Assembly: GCA_030142905.1 (NCBI GenBank) | Contig: JASJOG010000064.1 | Span: forward strand, 310,001-374,000 | DNA: 64,000 nt | Direction: 5' to 3' | Source of the DNA: Heliopora coerulea | Taxonomy: Eukaryota > Cnidaria > Anthozoa > Scleralcyonacea > Helioporidae | Shown here: piece after piece, positions 1 to 10,806 of the stretch | How positions within the stretch are numbered: the first letter of the stretch is position 1 | Layout of the letters: each line of letters opens with the position of its first letter | Translations under genes and position numbers: made by a program | Notes under the pieces: generated by a model | Database searches by the model: none | The model's input: the letters and a program-made list of their open reading frames with translations, nothing else | What the model was told of the DNA's origin: nothing

Positions 1-585
1 CATTCCCGTCGGGTAGCTTACCCTCTCTCCGTGAAAAACTAATTATTCCTCGGAAAACAACCTGGCTTCAGCTGTTGTGTGAGGAAAGACTTTGTCACAT
101 CTATAGCTTAATATCTGAAATCGCTCCCCAACGCTTGTACAATTTCAAAATTTTTTCTACAGTTCCCCTCTTGTTGTGTATCAAGCTAAGCGTGGGATAT
201 TTCGTCTGACCTCGATTCATTGGCTCAGACTACAAAGACTATGACAATCTGCGCCATCGACGTGTATCGCAGTTTTGCGGAGGTGATTAAGGGGATCGAA
301 TGTCTGTCGGGTTTTTTTCTTTCCTTTTTGTATTCTCTTTGTTTAATGTTGTAGACCGTGATACAGTCAGTATAACCTTCCTTTTTCGCTACGCATGACG
401 ATGTAACTGTATATCACTAGGAATGGACCACAGTTAGCTGCAGAATCAATGCAAGCAACAAACCATACAAAACCATATAAAAAAGCATTAATAAAAACTT
501 TCCTAACTCATCGTGGTGCTTAGTTTGGTTTGGTCGTTGACATATGTACAATAATCGTTCTTTGACGATCGATGAACGTTCCGGT
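1..585. other. Non-coding flank, nothing recognised
   Basis: Single-copy AT-rich sequence left of the tandem array. No open frame with coding character, no terminal inverted repeats and no RNA gene were seen. Confidence 0.4.
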
Positions 586-589
586 CAAG

Positions 590-700
590 CTGTAACCTCA
601 GAAAAACGATTTCTGAACCCCAGATGGGGATCGAACCAGCAACCTTCTGATGACCAGTGAGACGCTCTAACCATCGAGCTATGGAGTCTCGGTAGTATTC
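590..700 (-). repeat. tRNA-derived SINE fragment
   Basis: Read on the minus strand, the segment carries a pol III A-box-like stretch (TAGCTCGATGGTTAGAGCG) and a B-box-like stretch (GGTTCGATCCCC) at tRNA spacing, followed by CAGAAAT. The same head and tail recur in the foldback at 48222-48536, so this is a dispersed SINE family. The anticodon arm does not fold as a normal tRNA, so it is not called a functional tRNA. Confidence 0.65.
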
Positions 701-1295
701 AAATAATTTGTGTCCTCTTATGTGTTTTGTGAGATTATGAAATAACCAAGGTTAATCGCACACCCAACCCCCCCGGGTTTCATTCATGAGCAAGGAACGT
801 TCTTTATTTGCAAGCAGTCAACCACCTTCTTTAAGTTGAGCATTAGCTCAACTATAAGTTCATGAAGACGGCAAAGCTGCAGCAAACAGAAACTAATGCA
901 TATTTAATTTTTTCTGTTGTGAGACGTTTAGAATAGTAATGAAAAGCTCTTAAGAAGACAGACACATATCAATTGTTTGTTACAGAGGTCCATACAAGCG
1001 ACAGCAAATGCTAACCTGAAGCAGTCTTACATTTCAGGGTTTTAGAAGATGCCCGGAATGATACACGTAAAACAAGTTGTTTTAAACAACGAATACATCA
1101 TCAATATATCATCTTAATGTTACATTCCATTTACTTCTTCACATGTCTTTATTGAAGTACACGTTTGAAGTATTCCAGAAATCTGTCTTGAGCATTACTG
1201 GTCTTCTACGAATAAGCGTCGTACCACTGAATGAGCAATGACCATTTCTAAAAAGTGTTCTTCTAAATGTTAATCACTGCGTCGTTGTTCAGACT

Positions 1296-1469
1296 TCAGT
1301 ATAATTTTTGATAGCCAGGGTATGCCGTTAAAGATGACAGTGACTTGAAGCTTTTACGTTCTCTCTTCCTCTCGAGTTTTTTCTTCCAGTAAATGTTCCC
1401 AGCTAACGCACTAACCAGCCCTACCATTGTTACCGCTGCAACTATCATCACGACGGCCATGCTAATCAT
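1296..1469 (-). CDS. Membrane mini-ORF TM-D (57 codons), possible last exon
   Basis: Open frame of 57 codons. Residues 4-26 form one hydrophobic helix (MAVVMIVAAVTMVGLVSALA), followed by a strongly basic tail (KKKLERKRERK) ending in a Tyr-containing stretch. The positive charges predict an N-outside, C-inside single-pass protein. The start is placed at the Met of MISMAV. The second Met (AGCATGG) has the same purine at -3 and G at +4 as the related ORFs at 3818, 5138, 15715 and 58229. The frame stays open 24 codons upstream with a charged, coil-like stretch (KVRELRISIS), then meets TAA, so it may equally be a juxtamembrane-plus-TM terminal exon. No family is recognised. Confidence 0.4.
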   Translation of the reverse strand: MISMAVVMIVAAVTMVGLVSALAGNIYWKKKLERKRERKSFKSLSSLTAYPGYQKLY

Positions 1470-1624
1470 TGACTGAGATATTGAAATACGTAGTTCTCTA
1501 ACTTTCCGCGAGTCTTTTCGATAAGTCTTGACTTCAATATCTTATCAACCTGACATGTGACGACTCTAATGCACTTTCAGTGCACTTAATCAACAATTCA
1601 GCCACGCATGGTTTGGTCATTTAA

Positions 1625-2032
1625 GGGGCTGTTTATATGGGAGGCGAGCCAGCCCGGTAAGCGGGGAAGCCCAGTAAGTGAGATGGTATTTGCCTCGCCT
1701 TTATATGGTCAATTTGATCCCGGCGGCTGGGATTATTTGCGTTCAAATTTGGCGCTAAATTAATGAAACAACCGTAGCACACGCGCATTCCCAAAAAAAT
1801 CGTCCTGGTAAGCGGGCCAACCCGGCTAGTGAGTGTTTATATGGGAAATTTTCATCCCGCCTACCGAGATCTCGCCACTTCACAAGTGAGATCTCGCTTA
1901 TTGGGATGGCCCGTTTGACCATATAAACGGAATGAAATTCAAAAATTTACAACAAAATGGTAATGAGGCGAGATTTCACTTAACGGGCTATCCCTCTTTC
2001 CGGGCTCTATCGCCTCCCATACAAACAGCCTC
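1625..2032. mobile_element. Harbinger-like MITE, 408 bp
   Basis: Imperfect terminal inverted repeats: left GGGGCTGTTTATATGGGAGG, right the complement of GAGGCTGTTTGTATGGGAGG. TAA lies directly outside both ends (1622-1624 and 2033-2035), a 3-bp target duplication typical of PIF/Harbinger elements. Internal sub-repeats (TATATGG, GAGATCTCGC and complements) make most of it self-complementary. It has no coding capacity. Confidence 0.7.
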
Positions 2033-2063
2033 TAAGTGTCCTCATGTCAATATTGAAAGTTAA

Positions 2064-2228
2064 CCCCCGTACACACGACCAAGTTTTCCCTGACAATGAG
2101 CCTTGCTCAAAAGCTGGTCACGCCAGCTTTTGAAAAAGGCGATTTCTCAAGGACAAGTTGCCAATTTTATATCTTACACACTAGCAAATTAAACTTATCA
2201 GGGGAAACTTGGTCGTGTGTACGGGGCT
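2064..2228. mobile_element. TTAA-flanked MITE, 165 bp
   Basis: Terminal inverted repeats CCCCGTACACACGACCAAG and its complement are bounded by TTAA on both sides (2060-2063, 2229-2232). The TTAA target and CCC start fit a piggyBac-derived MITE. The open frame at 2096-2290 crosses the element end and is not a gene. Confidence 0.6.
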
Positions 2229-2543
2229 TTAAGTTAGCCTTGACAAGATTACTCTCTCAGAAATATGGATCGTTATTCGCTACTTCTTAACCGAAGAACT
2301 GCTGCGTAAGAAATGAAGAGACACTAAAGCATACGGTATTTTTCCGAATACTGGCTTTCGGATTACACGCAAGATATCGTACGCTACGTCAAACACTTCG
2401 AGATTGAAATGACTTAAGAGCTACAATGCCAGACTCCGTTATGATTAACAAGTAATGATGCACCTGGCATGTGCAACAGTAACTCCGGGGGTTGGAGCCG
2501 AGAGCCAGTGCCGTCGCCATCGTAACTGGTACAGTAACGTAAT

Positions 2544-2613
2544 CATATATATATATACATACATACATACATACATACATACGTACGTACATATATACAT
2601 GTATACATGTATA
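2544..2613. repeat. (TA)n/(CATA)n microsatellite
   Basis: Dinucleotide TA runs pass into CATA/CGTA tetranucleotides. Open frames of Tyr/Ile/His repeats on both strands here are low-complexity artefacts. A second short TA/CATA tract lies at 2853-2910. Confidence 0.85.
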
Positions 2614-2849
2614 CAGCAAATTGCAAAAATTATGGCACAAAACATATCAACATATAAACGTATCAAGACCATTGTATCTTTATTTTATTCTCTTTTCGAC
2701 GGTCAGTAAAGGTATGTTACGTGTTTTTTGGTACATTCGTTGGCCAGTCTAATGTATTAATGTTGATTAAAGTATTCATAGTTGCAGATTTACCTATACA
2801 TGCTTTTTTACGATATGTCTAAGTTTGCCAAAATTTATGCAATATGCTG
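2614..2849 (+). mobile_element. TA-targeted MITE family M1, copy 1
   Basis: About 236 bp between TA dinucleotides, starting CAGCAAATTGCAAAAATTA and ending in the imperfect complement (ATTTATGCAATATGCTG). Two further copies lie at 32067-32303 and, inverted, 32332-32574. TA target duplication and short inverted repeats fit a Tc1/mariner-type non-autonomous element. It sits inside a (TA)n microsatellite, like the other two copies. Confidence 0.7.
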
Positions 2850-2910
2850 TACATAACATACATATCTACATATATCCGTATATACGTATATACATATATA
2901 CATATATACA

Positions 2911-3662
2911 TCAGGCAGCAGCGTATGGGACACACCCTCACAAATCTGTATTAAAAATTGTCCGCCTGCAATTTACTAAAGCCTCCATCAAGGTCTTCCA
3001 CTAGAAATGTCTTTATTACACCACTGATATGCGAGCCGACCTCTTCAGCTTCGCTCCTTCTTGTCTCATTTAAGATCACGTCAACTGTTACAACACAAAT
3101 AAATTACTCAGGAAATTGTTTTATGACCTGAATGGTACAACTAACAACGCAGGCAAAAGATGTCTTTACATTGGTCATGGTAAATTGATTATACGTCTTT
3201 CCACAATAGAAACTATGAAATCTGATTGTATTCTCGATTTCATTGTAATCAAACAATTCGTGAGTAAAATACAAAAGAAAATCAGTACATAGACGTGGTT
3301 TGGATATCGACAACTTTAAACCTGATCTTCTTACATACTGATTCGTTTGAGACGTAACATTATATGCTCGGAAGTCGTGTTTCATCAGATATCCAGACAT
3401 CTCGAAGTTGGTTAATACATTCAGCTATCGCCTCGTTTTTCAAGTCACTTCTCGGTGTTTGGATATCTGATGAAACAATACTTGTGTATAATATATTACA
3501 TCACGTTCAGTTGCTTTCCATTTCAATCCACAATAGCGAGTACTTTCACACTTTCAGTTCAGAATGCATATCATGTAGTTAATATATTTTTTTGATATTT
3601 GTTCGTACTGCTTGTCATCTATACAGTGAACCGTTTCACTATCTCTGAATGTTTATGTATTT
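2911..3662. other. Non-coding, nothing recognised
   Basis: AT-rich single-copy sequence. Open frames here (for example 3104-3400 minus) have no recognisable motif and no copy elsewhere in the window. ATATCCAGACATC and similar short direct repeats around 3390-3470 suggest a small local duplication. Confidence 0.4.
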
Positions 3663-3818
3663 TCAAACGGACACACCGTAAGCGTAGTGAGAGTAGGCCA
3701 GTGGTATGTGGTTGCTGCTGGATTTTGGTCTTTTAATCAAGTACACGGCGCTTCCAACGACAAAACCAATGGCCACTACTAATGCAACGACGCCAATTAG
3801 AACTCCGACAACTGCCAT
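3663..3818 (-). CDS. Membrane mini-ORF TM-C (51 codons), possible last exon
   Basis: Fifty-one codons. Residues 2-26 are a Val/Gly/Ile/Ala-rich helix (AVVGVLIGVVALVVAIGFVV), then LIKRPK, a Ser run and a Tyr/His-rich tail to the stop. One predicted membrane span, basic side after the helix. The start context AAGATGG is strong. The frame is also open about 26 codons upstream (through NKTESKAASLQGKYNLLKVK) to a TAA, and CTACTAAAG|GTCAAG could be a splice acceptor, so a terminal exon is equally possible. It is just outside the repeat array and single copy here. Function unknown. Confidence 0.4.
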   Translation of the reverse strand: MAVVGVLIGVVALVVAIGFVVGSAVYLIKRPKSSSNHIPLAYSHYAYGVSV

Positions 3819-4985
3819 CTTGACCTTTAGTAGATTATATTTGCCCTGTAGAGATGCCGCTTTGCTCTCAGTTTTGTTGATGATATTCGGTTTTGGTAAT
3901 TAGGTTGAAGTTTTCTTCCACCATAAAGTTAGTAGTCGCAAAATTAGATGAAACTTTGAACCAATTTCTTCTTAATTGTTTGATGCACTCCGAGTCTTCA
4001 TGTTCACCTTCGTCTATTCCAAACGATCAGTATCGGAATATCGCCGTCGCAGTCATTTCATGTCATTGTTTTGAATTTTACTGCTGGCCAATCGTGTGTG
4101 TCGACTCTGGTTGGCATCAAAAGATCTTGATTACCACCAAAGAGCGACTGCGACAATTTTCAGAAGCCGTAAAAGCTATATTAATGCACTTGCACTGTCA
4201 AGCTCTCCTTTCAGATTAGTTCCACCTTTGGCCACTAGATTTTTAAACAAGCCTACTCTGTATATTAAAACTTCCCTCCTGATAGGTAAACATTCTGCCC
4301 TTCCAAAAATAGTTTAGGCACTATAGCCGACATGCTCCGCCGACGAACTTCGTACCTCCCGTCAATTTCCTTCAGTGCAAACAGTGTCGCTTTGTAAATA
4401 GTGTGTACAACTGTATAAATAGTACATATACCATGGACCAATGTTGGTTCCAACCAACGAACTTGGAACTATGATTCTACATCCACCTGTATCCATTTGC
4501 TTACGCAACCTGTAATTTTCTGTACTTTGGCAATTTCACAGTCTTGTATCCACACGTTTTATTCTTTAATAAACACCTAACATATCTCGTGAAAGTTCTC
4601 ACTCAAATTCTCACAATATGACGATATGTGATATGTGTACGTTCATAAAAATCTAACATACGTTCTTTAGTTTACAAATATGCCCTTTATCAAATCCTCA
4701 TTACAGTAGCATACGTTGTCCAGTTATACATAAACTCTTCCATTGGCAGTACATTAAACTACAATTCCTTTGTATTGTCATATGTTCGCTTCTGTTCAAC
4801 ATGTCACAGTAAAGAATTAAGGAAAGCTGAAGCTACAACAAGTATTGTGGCTTAACCCTATACAGTGAATACGAGGTACATTCAGTTGTCCTGTTAGGTC
4901 CAAACTATATCTGTACTATGGAATATTGCGATCATCCATATGTAGTACTCAAACGTAGTAATCATTGGTCTTGAATGGTAGTTTC

Positions 4986-5138
4986 TCAATAGTTTATAAA
5001 GTAGGTAGTGCTGAGTGGCAAGTAGTGTTCATTGACTTTCCTCTCCTGGTCTCCTTTAGCAGTGCAGATCATGCCTGCTACAAACAAACTAATAACTCCA
5101 ATCACTGTAGCTACAGCAATCACAATTCCAGCGACCAT
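4986..5138 (-). CDS. Membrane mini-ORF TM-B, unit 1 copy (50 codons)
   Basis: Fifty codons. Residues 2-24 (VAGIVIAVATVIGVISLFVA) are one hydrophobic helix; the tail begins CTAKGDQERKV and ends in a Tyr-rich stretch. Context CAATATGG has A at -3 and G at +4. The copy at 40176-40328 keeps the frame with about six conservative changes. Upstream, in another frame, a coil-like stretch (KLKSELENRVNNKLRTT) is also open, and in the TM frame TAA precedes GAACTACTTCGC, so splicing at ATTAAG|AACTAC is possible. A consensus donor at 5895 on the same strand could supply a 5' exon. Function unknown. Confidence 0.45.
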   Translation of the reverse strand: MVAGIVIAVATVIGVISLFVAGMICTAKGDQERKVNEHYLPLSTTYFINY

Positions 5139-5466
5139 ATTGATGCGAAGTAGTTCTTAATTTGTTGTTCACTCTGTTTTCAAGTTCCGACTTTAGTTTC
5201 GTGACTTTCTTTGCCCAGTTCCAGGCCCGCCCGAGCACAAAATGGAAGTAACCAATGGACCCGCAACCACTTACCGACATTGTGATTGTCGGCAATATTT
5301 TCTCTCTAATTTGGAAACTCCTTAATTTACGTACAGTATGTATAAAAAGAACCGCACTCCTAATAAAAGATCATTAATATGTTTTAGAAATCACTCACTG
5401 TGATAATTTAAAAGCCCCTGAAAGTCTTTTCTTTTCTTAACTCCATCCTTTTATAAATGGTTTATG

Positions 5467-5530
5467 CAGTGGCGTAGCGGACCAGATTGCCGCCCGGGGC
5501 CGCCCCCCGGGTAGAAATCTTCCTTGAAAC
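5467..5530. mobile_element. hAT-like terminus, unit 1
   Basis: CAGTGGCGTAGCGGACCAG followed by a GC-rich block is the usual look of a hAT end. Copies are at 20176 and 40652, so it predates unit duplication. The opposite end was not found; it is probably a truncated non-autonomous element. Confidence 0.5.
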
Positions 5531-5882
5531 CTTTTCACAAAATTTAAGGATGTTATCTTGTAAATTAAAACAACTACAACCAGTCGAAATAGATGAGATA
5601 TCTTGATTACCAATGGCAACTGTAACCAGTGAAAGACGCAAGGGAAGACTCAGACGCGAGGTAAAAATAGCAAATCGACCTGCTATAATCCAATTCCACC
5701 TTACTCCTGAGTAGGCAATACTTGTTTTCATGAAATTTGTGTTTGGTGTTTTTCGACTGTAAAATTATGGCTGCGGCATACAATGTACGCAAGTTGTCAC
5801 TGCGCCTCAAGTCGCTGATTGTCGGTAGTCGATAGTTGGAGCATCTTACCGAGTGATTTTCTTTTACCCCTACTTCAAGATG

Positions 5883-5915
5883 GCGGATACTTACCATGGG
5901 AGCCTGAGAGGTATT
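5883..5915 (-). promoter_or_regulatory. Candidate splice donor, minus strand, unit 1
   Basis: On the minus strand the exon would end at 5895 with CTCCCATG|GTAAGTATCC. Units 2 and 3 have the better CCAAG|GTAAGTATCC (exon ends 20604 and 41072). It lies 745-760 bases upstream of TM-B in units 1 and 3, on the same strand. A pairing with the TM-B acceptor is inference. Confidence 0.35.
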
Positions 5916-6033
5916 CGCGCTCGCGTTAAATTATAATTCAACATGTCCTCTCATTTAAGATCATTGAAGTGCCTAAGATTCAGGTTAGGATTACGGTTAG
6001 ATTTAGGATTAGGGTTGGGAATAAGGATTAGGG

Positions 6034-8385
6034 CAGTGGTTCTTAACCTTGTTGGAGGTACTAAATCCCGCAAGTTTCATCCGTGCATTCACCGAACCCT
6101 TCGTAATTGGAAAAATAAAATATGATTTCTTTAAAACATAGGTATATATTTTATTAGTGCACAAAATGAACCATGGATCAGTTGCACATAAAATCACTGT
6201 GTTCAAAGAACAAAACCAACAAAACATGAATTTCACACAAAAACAAAAACATAACTCAATGAATATTTACTGCAAATCAATGTGACTTTTGCTGTTGCCT
6301 TTCAGAGACAAGTTCAGAAATGCGCGGCTTCACCTTGGCAAGTGCCACTCTCATATCATTTTCGCAACAAAGTCTGTTCCTTTTTTTCGTTTTCATGTCT
6401 ACCATCCTCGAAAAGGATTGCTCGCAAAGATACGTTGTAACAAACGGTGTGGGTATCTCAAGGGCTTTCTTAGCAATAAGAGGGTACGCTACGATTGGGT
6501 GACACCAAAACGTTGAGAGCGTTGTTGTTCTGAAGAGTTGCTGTTGAACCTGGCTCTGCTGAAGTTCAATGATTTCGTCGAGGTATTCATCATTGACATC
6601 TGCTGTCGCAACACTAAACGTGAACGGCTGTCTTACCCATGCTGGATATGACTCTCTGGTGGGGAAATATCCGTCGAGAGACTTTGCGAGCTCATCTAAG
6701 TGCATGGCAATTGCTTGCTTCAGTTCCCCGGTACAGAAATGTCTCCGATTCCAGACACGTCTTCGATCTTACTTACACAGTCGTCCAGCAGGGGAAAGTT
6801 TGCGAAGTTATCATTCTCTGTTCGTCGTTTCCATACCGGTAGCTTTTTTTGAAAAATCTTAAGGTTTTCTTCCGCTTCGATGATGTTGACTCCACCGCTC
6901 TGCATCTGTCGATTGAGATGATTGAGAGCATCGAAGATATCGGCCATGTACGCCAAAATGAGAATGAACTCAGAGTTTTCGAAGCAATCTGCATGACAAT
7001 GTTGGTACTCTCGCAAAAACAGGGCTAATTCCGCACGCATGGCAAAAACACGATTCAGCACCTTTCCTTGGGATAACCACCGAACGTTAGAATGGTACAG
7101 AAGTACCTCGAATTCAGAGCCCATTTCATTACACAGCTCTTTGAAGATGCAGTGCTTCAGAGCAATATTTCGCACGTAGTTCGCACATTCCACTAAAATT
7201 TTTAATACTTCTGCCAGTTTTGGAAGCAAGGTTTTTGTTGCCAAGACATGCCTGTGCAGAACACAATGCGTAACAATGATGTGTGGTGCATCGGCTTTCA
7301 CCAGCGCTCCAAAACCAGAGTTTCGTCCCAGCATGACTGGAGCTCCGTCCGAACAAACTGCAAAAACCATATTCCACAAAAGATCGTTGTCTCTGAAGAA
7401 GTCATCCACAAGTTTCTTCATGTCGGCTGCCTTGGTTGTTGTTGTAAGAAGCTTACAAAATAAAAAATCTTCCTTTATCACGTCGTCTTTCACATAGCGC
7501 ACGAATACAACAAGCTGGCTTAGATTGGACACGTCGGTGGTCTCGTCGAGTTGGAGGCTGAATTTTGCTGGGCTTGAAACCAGATCTGCAACTACTTGAG
7601 CCAAGATGTCATCGCTCATGTCGTCTATTCTGCTGCTGATGGTGTCATTTGAAGGAGGAATTTGGGATAACCTATCTTCAGCAGCTTTTCCCAGCATGAT
7701 ATTCGCCATCTTCAACGCAGCTGGTTTTACGAGTGTTTCACCAATGGTGTGGGGTTTGCCGTGCTTTGCGATCAGGTACGCAACTTCGATGCTGTTAGGA
7801 TCGGTTTGTCGATGGGTACAAAGTCGAGAACAGGCAGAGTAGCCTTTTCATCGAATCTGGCTCTCTTCACTTTGAATTCAGCGAGCGTTGTGTTCTTGTA
7901 GTTCCCATCTCCATGCAGCTTTAGGAAGTGTTCCCTTAGTTTTGCCGGTGCTAGACTAGAATTGCTCAACTTGGCATTGCAAATCATGCATTGAGGACGC
8001 TGACTCCCATCACGTTCCGTTATACACGTGAATCCATATTGTACGTATTCGTCCGACCACTTTCTTTTTTTGCTCGACATTGTTAGTATGAAGGAATTGA
8101 AAGATTAGGCAGGAAATCACAAATGACGTACAATCACGACAGTTACAAGTCGACTACTGAGCACACCAAGTTCCCTACAGCACAGATATCAAGGCCAAGC
8201 GATGTGGCGTGGTCAGCTGCAGCCAATGATGGCCAAGCGGAGCGTGACGTCATGAATCATACGAGTGGGGTGAACGGAACGGAAACACACACACAGTGTG
8301 TGTGTGTGTCTTGACCTCCGCCGAACCCCTGAGACTGACTCACCGAACCCCTGGGGTTCGATCGAACCCAGGTTAAGAACCACTG
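6034..8385 (-). mobile_element. hAT transposon (Charlie/Buster-like), 2352 bp
   Basis: Ends CAGTGGTTCTTAACCT on both sides in inverted orientation. The 8-bp target GATTAGGG is duplicated exactly at 6026-6033 and 8386-8393. The CAGTGGTTCTYAACCT end is characteristic of Charlie/Buster-type hATs. It carries one transposase gene on the minus strand and is absent from the same site in units 2 and 3. Confidence 0.9.
6277..8080 (-). pseudogene. hAT transposase (ZBED5/SCAND3-like), two frameshifts
   Basis: Read from 8080: an N-terminal BED zinc finger (PQCMICNAKLSNSS then REHFLKLH, i.e. CxxC with HxxxxH); a catalytic-domain segment with FSLQLDETTDVSN holding the first Asp, CSDGAPVMLGRNSGF, THCVLHRH and VRWLSQGKVLNRV; and a C-terminal dimerisation region with EIPTPFVTTYLCEQSFSRM. 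These are hallmarks of the ZBED5/Buster branch of hAT transposases. Two single-base frameshifts, near 7795 (after DKPILTAS) and near 6722 (after DISVPG), split it into three frames (7772-8080, 6720-7715, 6277-6705). Otherwise it is nearly full length, about 600 residues, implying recent decay. It cuts and rejoins hAT ends in the nucleus when active; this copy is not expected to be active. Confidence 0.88.
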
Positions 8386-8565
8386 GATTAGGGTTAGGGT
8401 TATGATTGGGGTTAGAATTAGCTCTAATCGTAACCGTAATCCTAATCCTAATCCTGACCCTAATCCTAACTCTAATCGTAACCCTAATCGTAATTCTAAC
8501 CCTAACCCTATTCCTAACCATAATCCTAGCCTGAATCTTAGGTGAGAGGACATGTTGAATTATAA

Positions 8566-9255
8566 CATAACCCGACCGCGAATAGTTCTCAGGTTTTCAC
8601 GGTAAGTGCGCGTGAAAAAATATCTCTTACTGGTGATCAGAAGAATCGCGGTTTAATTGTAGTTTGGGGATAAGAAATCGTTTTTCTGAGAATATGAGTT
8701 TGGCAAACATCCACATGTCGTCAGTGATATCACCTAGTTGACAGGTTCGCACATGTATTTCGTGTCTAACAGTGGACAGGTATCACATATTCTGAACCTG
8801 TACCTTAACTTACCATGGTCACCGCGTCTAACCGATCTTTAGAAAGTTGCACGATTGATCCCAGTTTAAGGTTCAGAAGTCCTGATTGGAAGTGTGAGCT
8901 TGAGAACGTCAACATATCAACCGTCATGTCAATCATACTTTCCAGAAATTCGGTTTTAATTAGTTCCTTACATAAAGATTGGTTTGTTTTTTCTCCTGCG
9001 ACGCTTCAGTGGTTGAAACACGAGATCACTTAATTCATCACTTGTGCTGATTTCGTGGGATATCCTCTTATTACTCTTGCAGGATGAACGTAGCTAGAAT
9101 CGTAAAGTCAACTCAGTCAAGTGGATTTTGCAGCGTTACCAATCAAAATGTTTGAGTTTGACATTTTCTTAAACCGTAAATTGAATGGAAGCCCAGGCGG
9201 TAATTTCGAAACATTATCTTGTTCATTCTTGTCGACTGTTGACAAGGTAAACATA
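8566..9255. other. Array sequence without a gene (unit 1)
   Basis: Shared with 20909-21610, 41389-42095 and 61395-61930. In units 2 and 3 the middle has a decayed tRNA-like A-box (GGTAGCTCAATGGTCACGGCG at 21170 and 41650); unit 1 has lost it. No conserved open frame. Confidence 0.5.
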
Positions 9256-10221
9256 CAGTGGAACCTGTATATAACGGCCCTGTATTAAGCGGCCACCCTC
9301 TATTAAGCGGCCAGTTTTCAAAGTCCCGAATTTTGGCCCATACACATGCTGTAATTTTTACCTCTATTAAGCGGCCGCGGCCACCCTTAAGCAGTCCCAT
9401 GTTTGTCTTTCTTTGTTCTTTTTACCTGTATTAAGCGGTCACCCTTAAACGGAAACCCAAAGCCGCGTGTCTTTTCATGTAGTATTTTCTTGTGTCTGAT
9501 TGTGATTAAGAAGCGATCCACCATCATTATAGAAATGACATACCTAATGCTTATAATTCACCGTTCATTATGGTCAATTCTTTCCACATGTCAGCAATGA
9601 GCTGCTGTACAAAATCACGAGATGCAAAAAATTTTGTTTTGAATCTGCTTCCCTCTAGCTCTACTTGAAATTACTTTTTCAGATAGCTTGTTCTTGAGCA
9701 GTGTGACTGTGAAGAAATGGCTTCCAAACGTATACTTGTACGAGATTTCCAGGTCATAACCTCCACCACTTTCAATGCGCTTGCCCTTTACAGTGACTTT
9801 TCCGTTGTTTGTTGGTTTGAATTTTATTTCCAACAACGCTACTTCAGCAAAATTTCCGTTTTATCTCCACGTTGATCGTAAGAACTATGAAATGACGGAA
9901 TGAGATGTATGTCGTTGTGAACTGTAAGTCAGAAATACTGCATAGTAGAGCAAAAGACAACTGATTGTACCTTTTCATAACTTTACGTTTATTGCACCGC
10001 TACATTTACAAGTTAGCAACTTTGTTGAAAGTAAAGATCGCCTGCAAGAGCATTGATTTTCTTATTGTTTGCTTGAATGCAGTGTCGTATGGCACGCTAT
10101 TGAAATTGACATTTGACCACGGCCAGTGAGTATTTTTAGTGATCCTCTATTAAGCGGCCACCTGGATTAAGCGCCCAGTTTCTGAAGTCCCGAGGGTGGT
10201 CGTTATATACAGGTTCTACTG
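9256..10221. mobile_element. pogo/Tigger-like non-autonomous element, 966 bp
   Basis: Ends CAGTGGAACCTGTATATAAC and the complement of CAGTAGAACCTGTATATAAC, each next to a TA; CAGTRGAACCTSTATA is the pogo/Tigger signature. Subterminal direct repeats of CTATTAAGCGGCCA occur four or more times near the left end and twice, degenerate, near the right. Units 2, 3 and 5 lack it at the homologous point (GGTAAACATYACTATTA). An internal 73-codon frame (9615-9836 minus; DLEISYKYTFGSHFFTVTLL) resembles no transposase domain I know and may be chance or captured sequence. Confidence 0.75.
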
Positions 10222-10454
10222 TATCACTATTATTACAAGGCTTGCAGTGGTAAGAAAAAAGTATTTCTATTACCTCAACTAGATCAACATAGCCGAATTA
10301 AACATTTAAGGACGAAAGACAAGCCTCATTTTCATATGTGTTTATCGGTGATAGTCGATTCGATGCTCATTCTGCTCTAGTCCCGTCACCGCAACCTCGG
10401 AGTATACATAACATTACACTGCTACGCCAATGTTGCGGTTAGAATATATTGTAA

Positions 10455-10806
10455 AGCGTAGTCCACACGAGCACATTTTGTGTGGCAAGTTTTTCAGTGA
10501 CCATTTTTATTTTCTCGTATACGTGAGAAAATTTGCCCGAATTTTATGTGACAAATCCATTTGCTTTATGTGACAAAGAAAAATGTCATACGCGAAAGTT
10601 TGTTCGTGTACACGACCCGTCACAGAAAATTTGCCGCATGCTCAGAGGTTGGCAGTGGCTTCTTCGGTTTCGTCTCCACTGTCCATAGTCATGTCTGGCG
10701 TGTAAGCTAATGAGTTTTCAACATAGCGTTTGCTGTCTTTATGCACGAGCAAATATTTTTGTCAGAGAAAACTTGCCGCAGAAAATTTGCTAGTGTGAAC
10801 TGGGCT
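10455..10806. mobile_element. MITE M2 (TAA target), unit 1
   Basis: Ends AGCGTAGTCCACACGAGCA and the complement of AGCCCAGTTCACACTAGCA, bounded by TAA on both sides. It holds several GAAAATTTGCC motifs. The same insertion is in units 2, 3 and 5, so it is older than the array. Probably Harbinger-derived, given the 3-bp TAA duplication. Confidence 0.65.

Larger units (their letters stand above)
5931..8565. repeat. Telomere-like foldback, unit 1, split by a hAT
   Basis: Arms TTATAATTCAACATGTCCTC (5931) and its complement (ending 8565) enclose degenerate TTAGGG/CCCTAA-like hexamers: GGTTAGGATT and TTAGGGTT on the left, CCTAATCCTAA on the right. The hAT at 6034-8385 interrupts the left part. Intact copies are at 20640-20908 and 41108-41388. 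Its palindromic nature explains the open frames starting MSSHLR on both strands. Confidence 0.8.

Noticed and set aside
2389..2709. Open frames rich in Tyr, Ile, His, Cys
   Set aside because: Translation of (TA)n and (CATA)n microsatellite; the same holds at 31942-32205, 32820-33062 and 45939-46313.
8213..8553. Overlapping ORFs of Arg/Ile/Asn/Pro repeats
   Set aside because: They translate the telomere-like hexamers and the CA/GT run of the hAT end.
8386..8560. A true internal telomere
   Set aside because: Hexamers are heavily degenerate and reverse orientation in the middle; it is a multicopy foldback.
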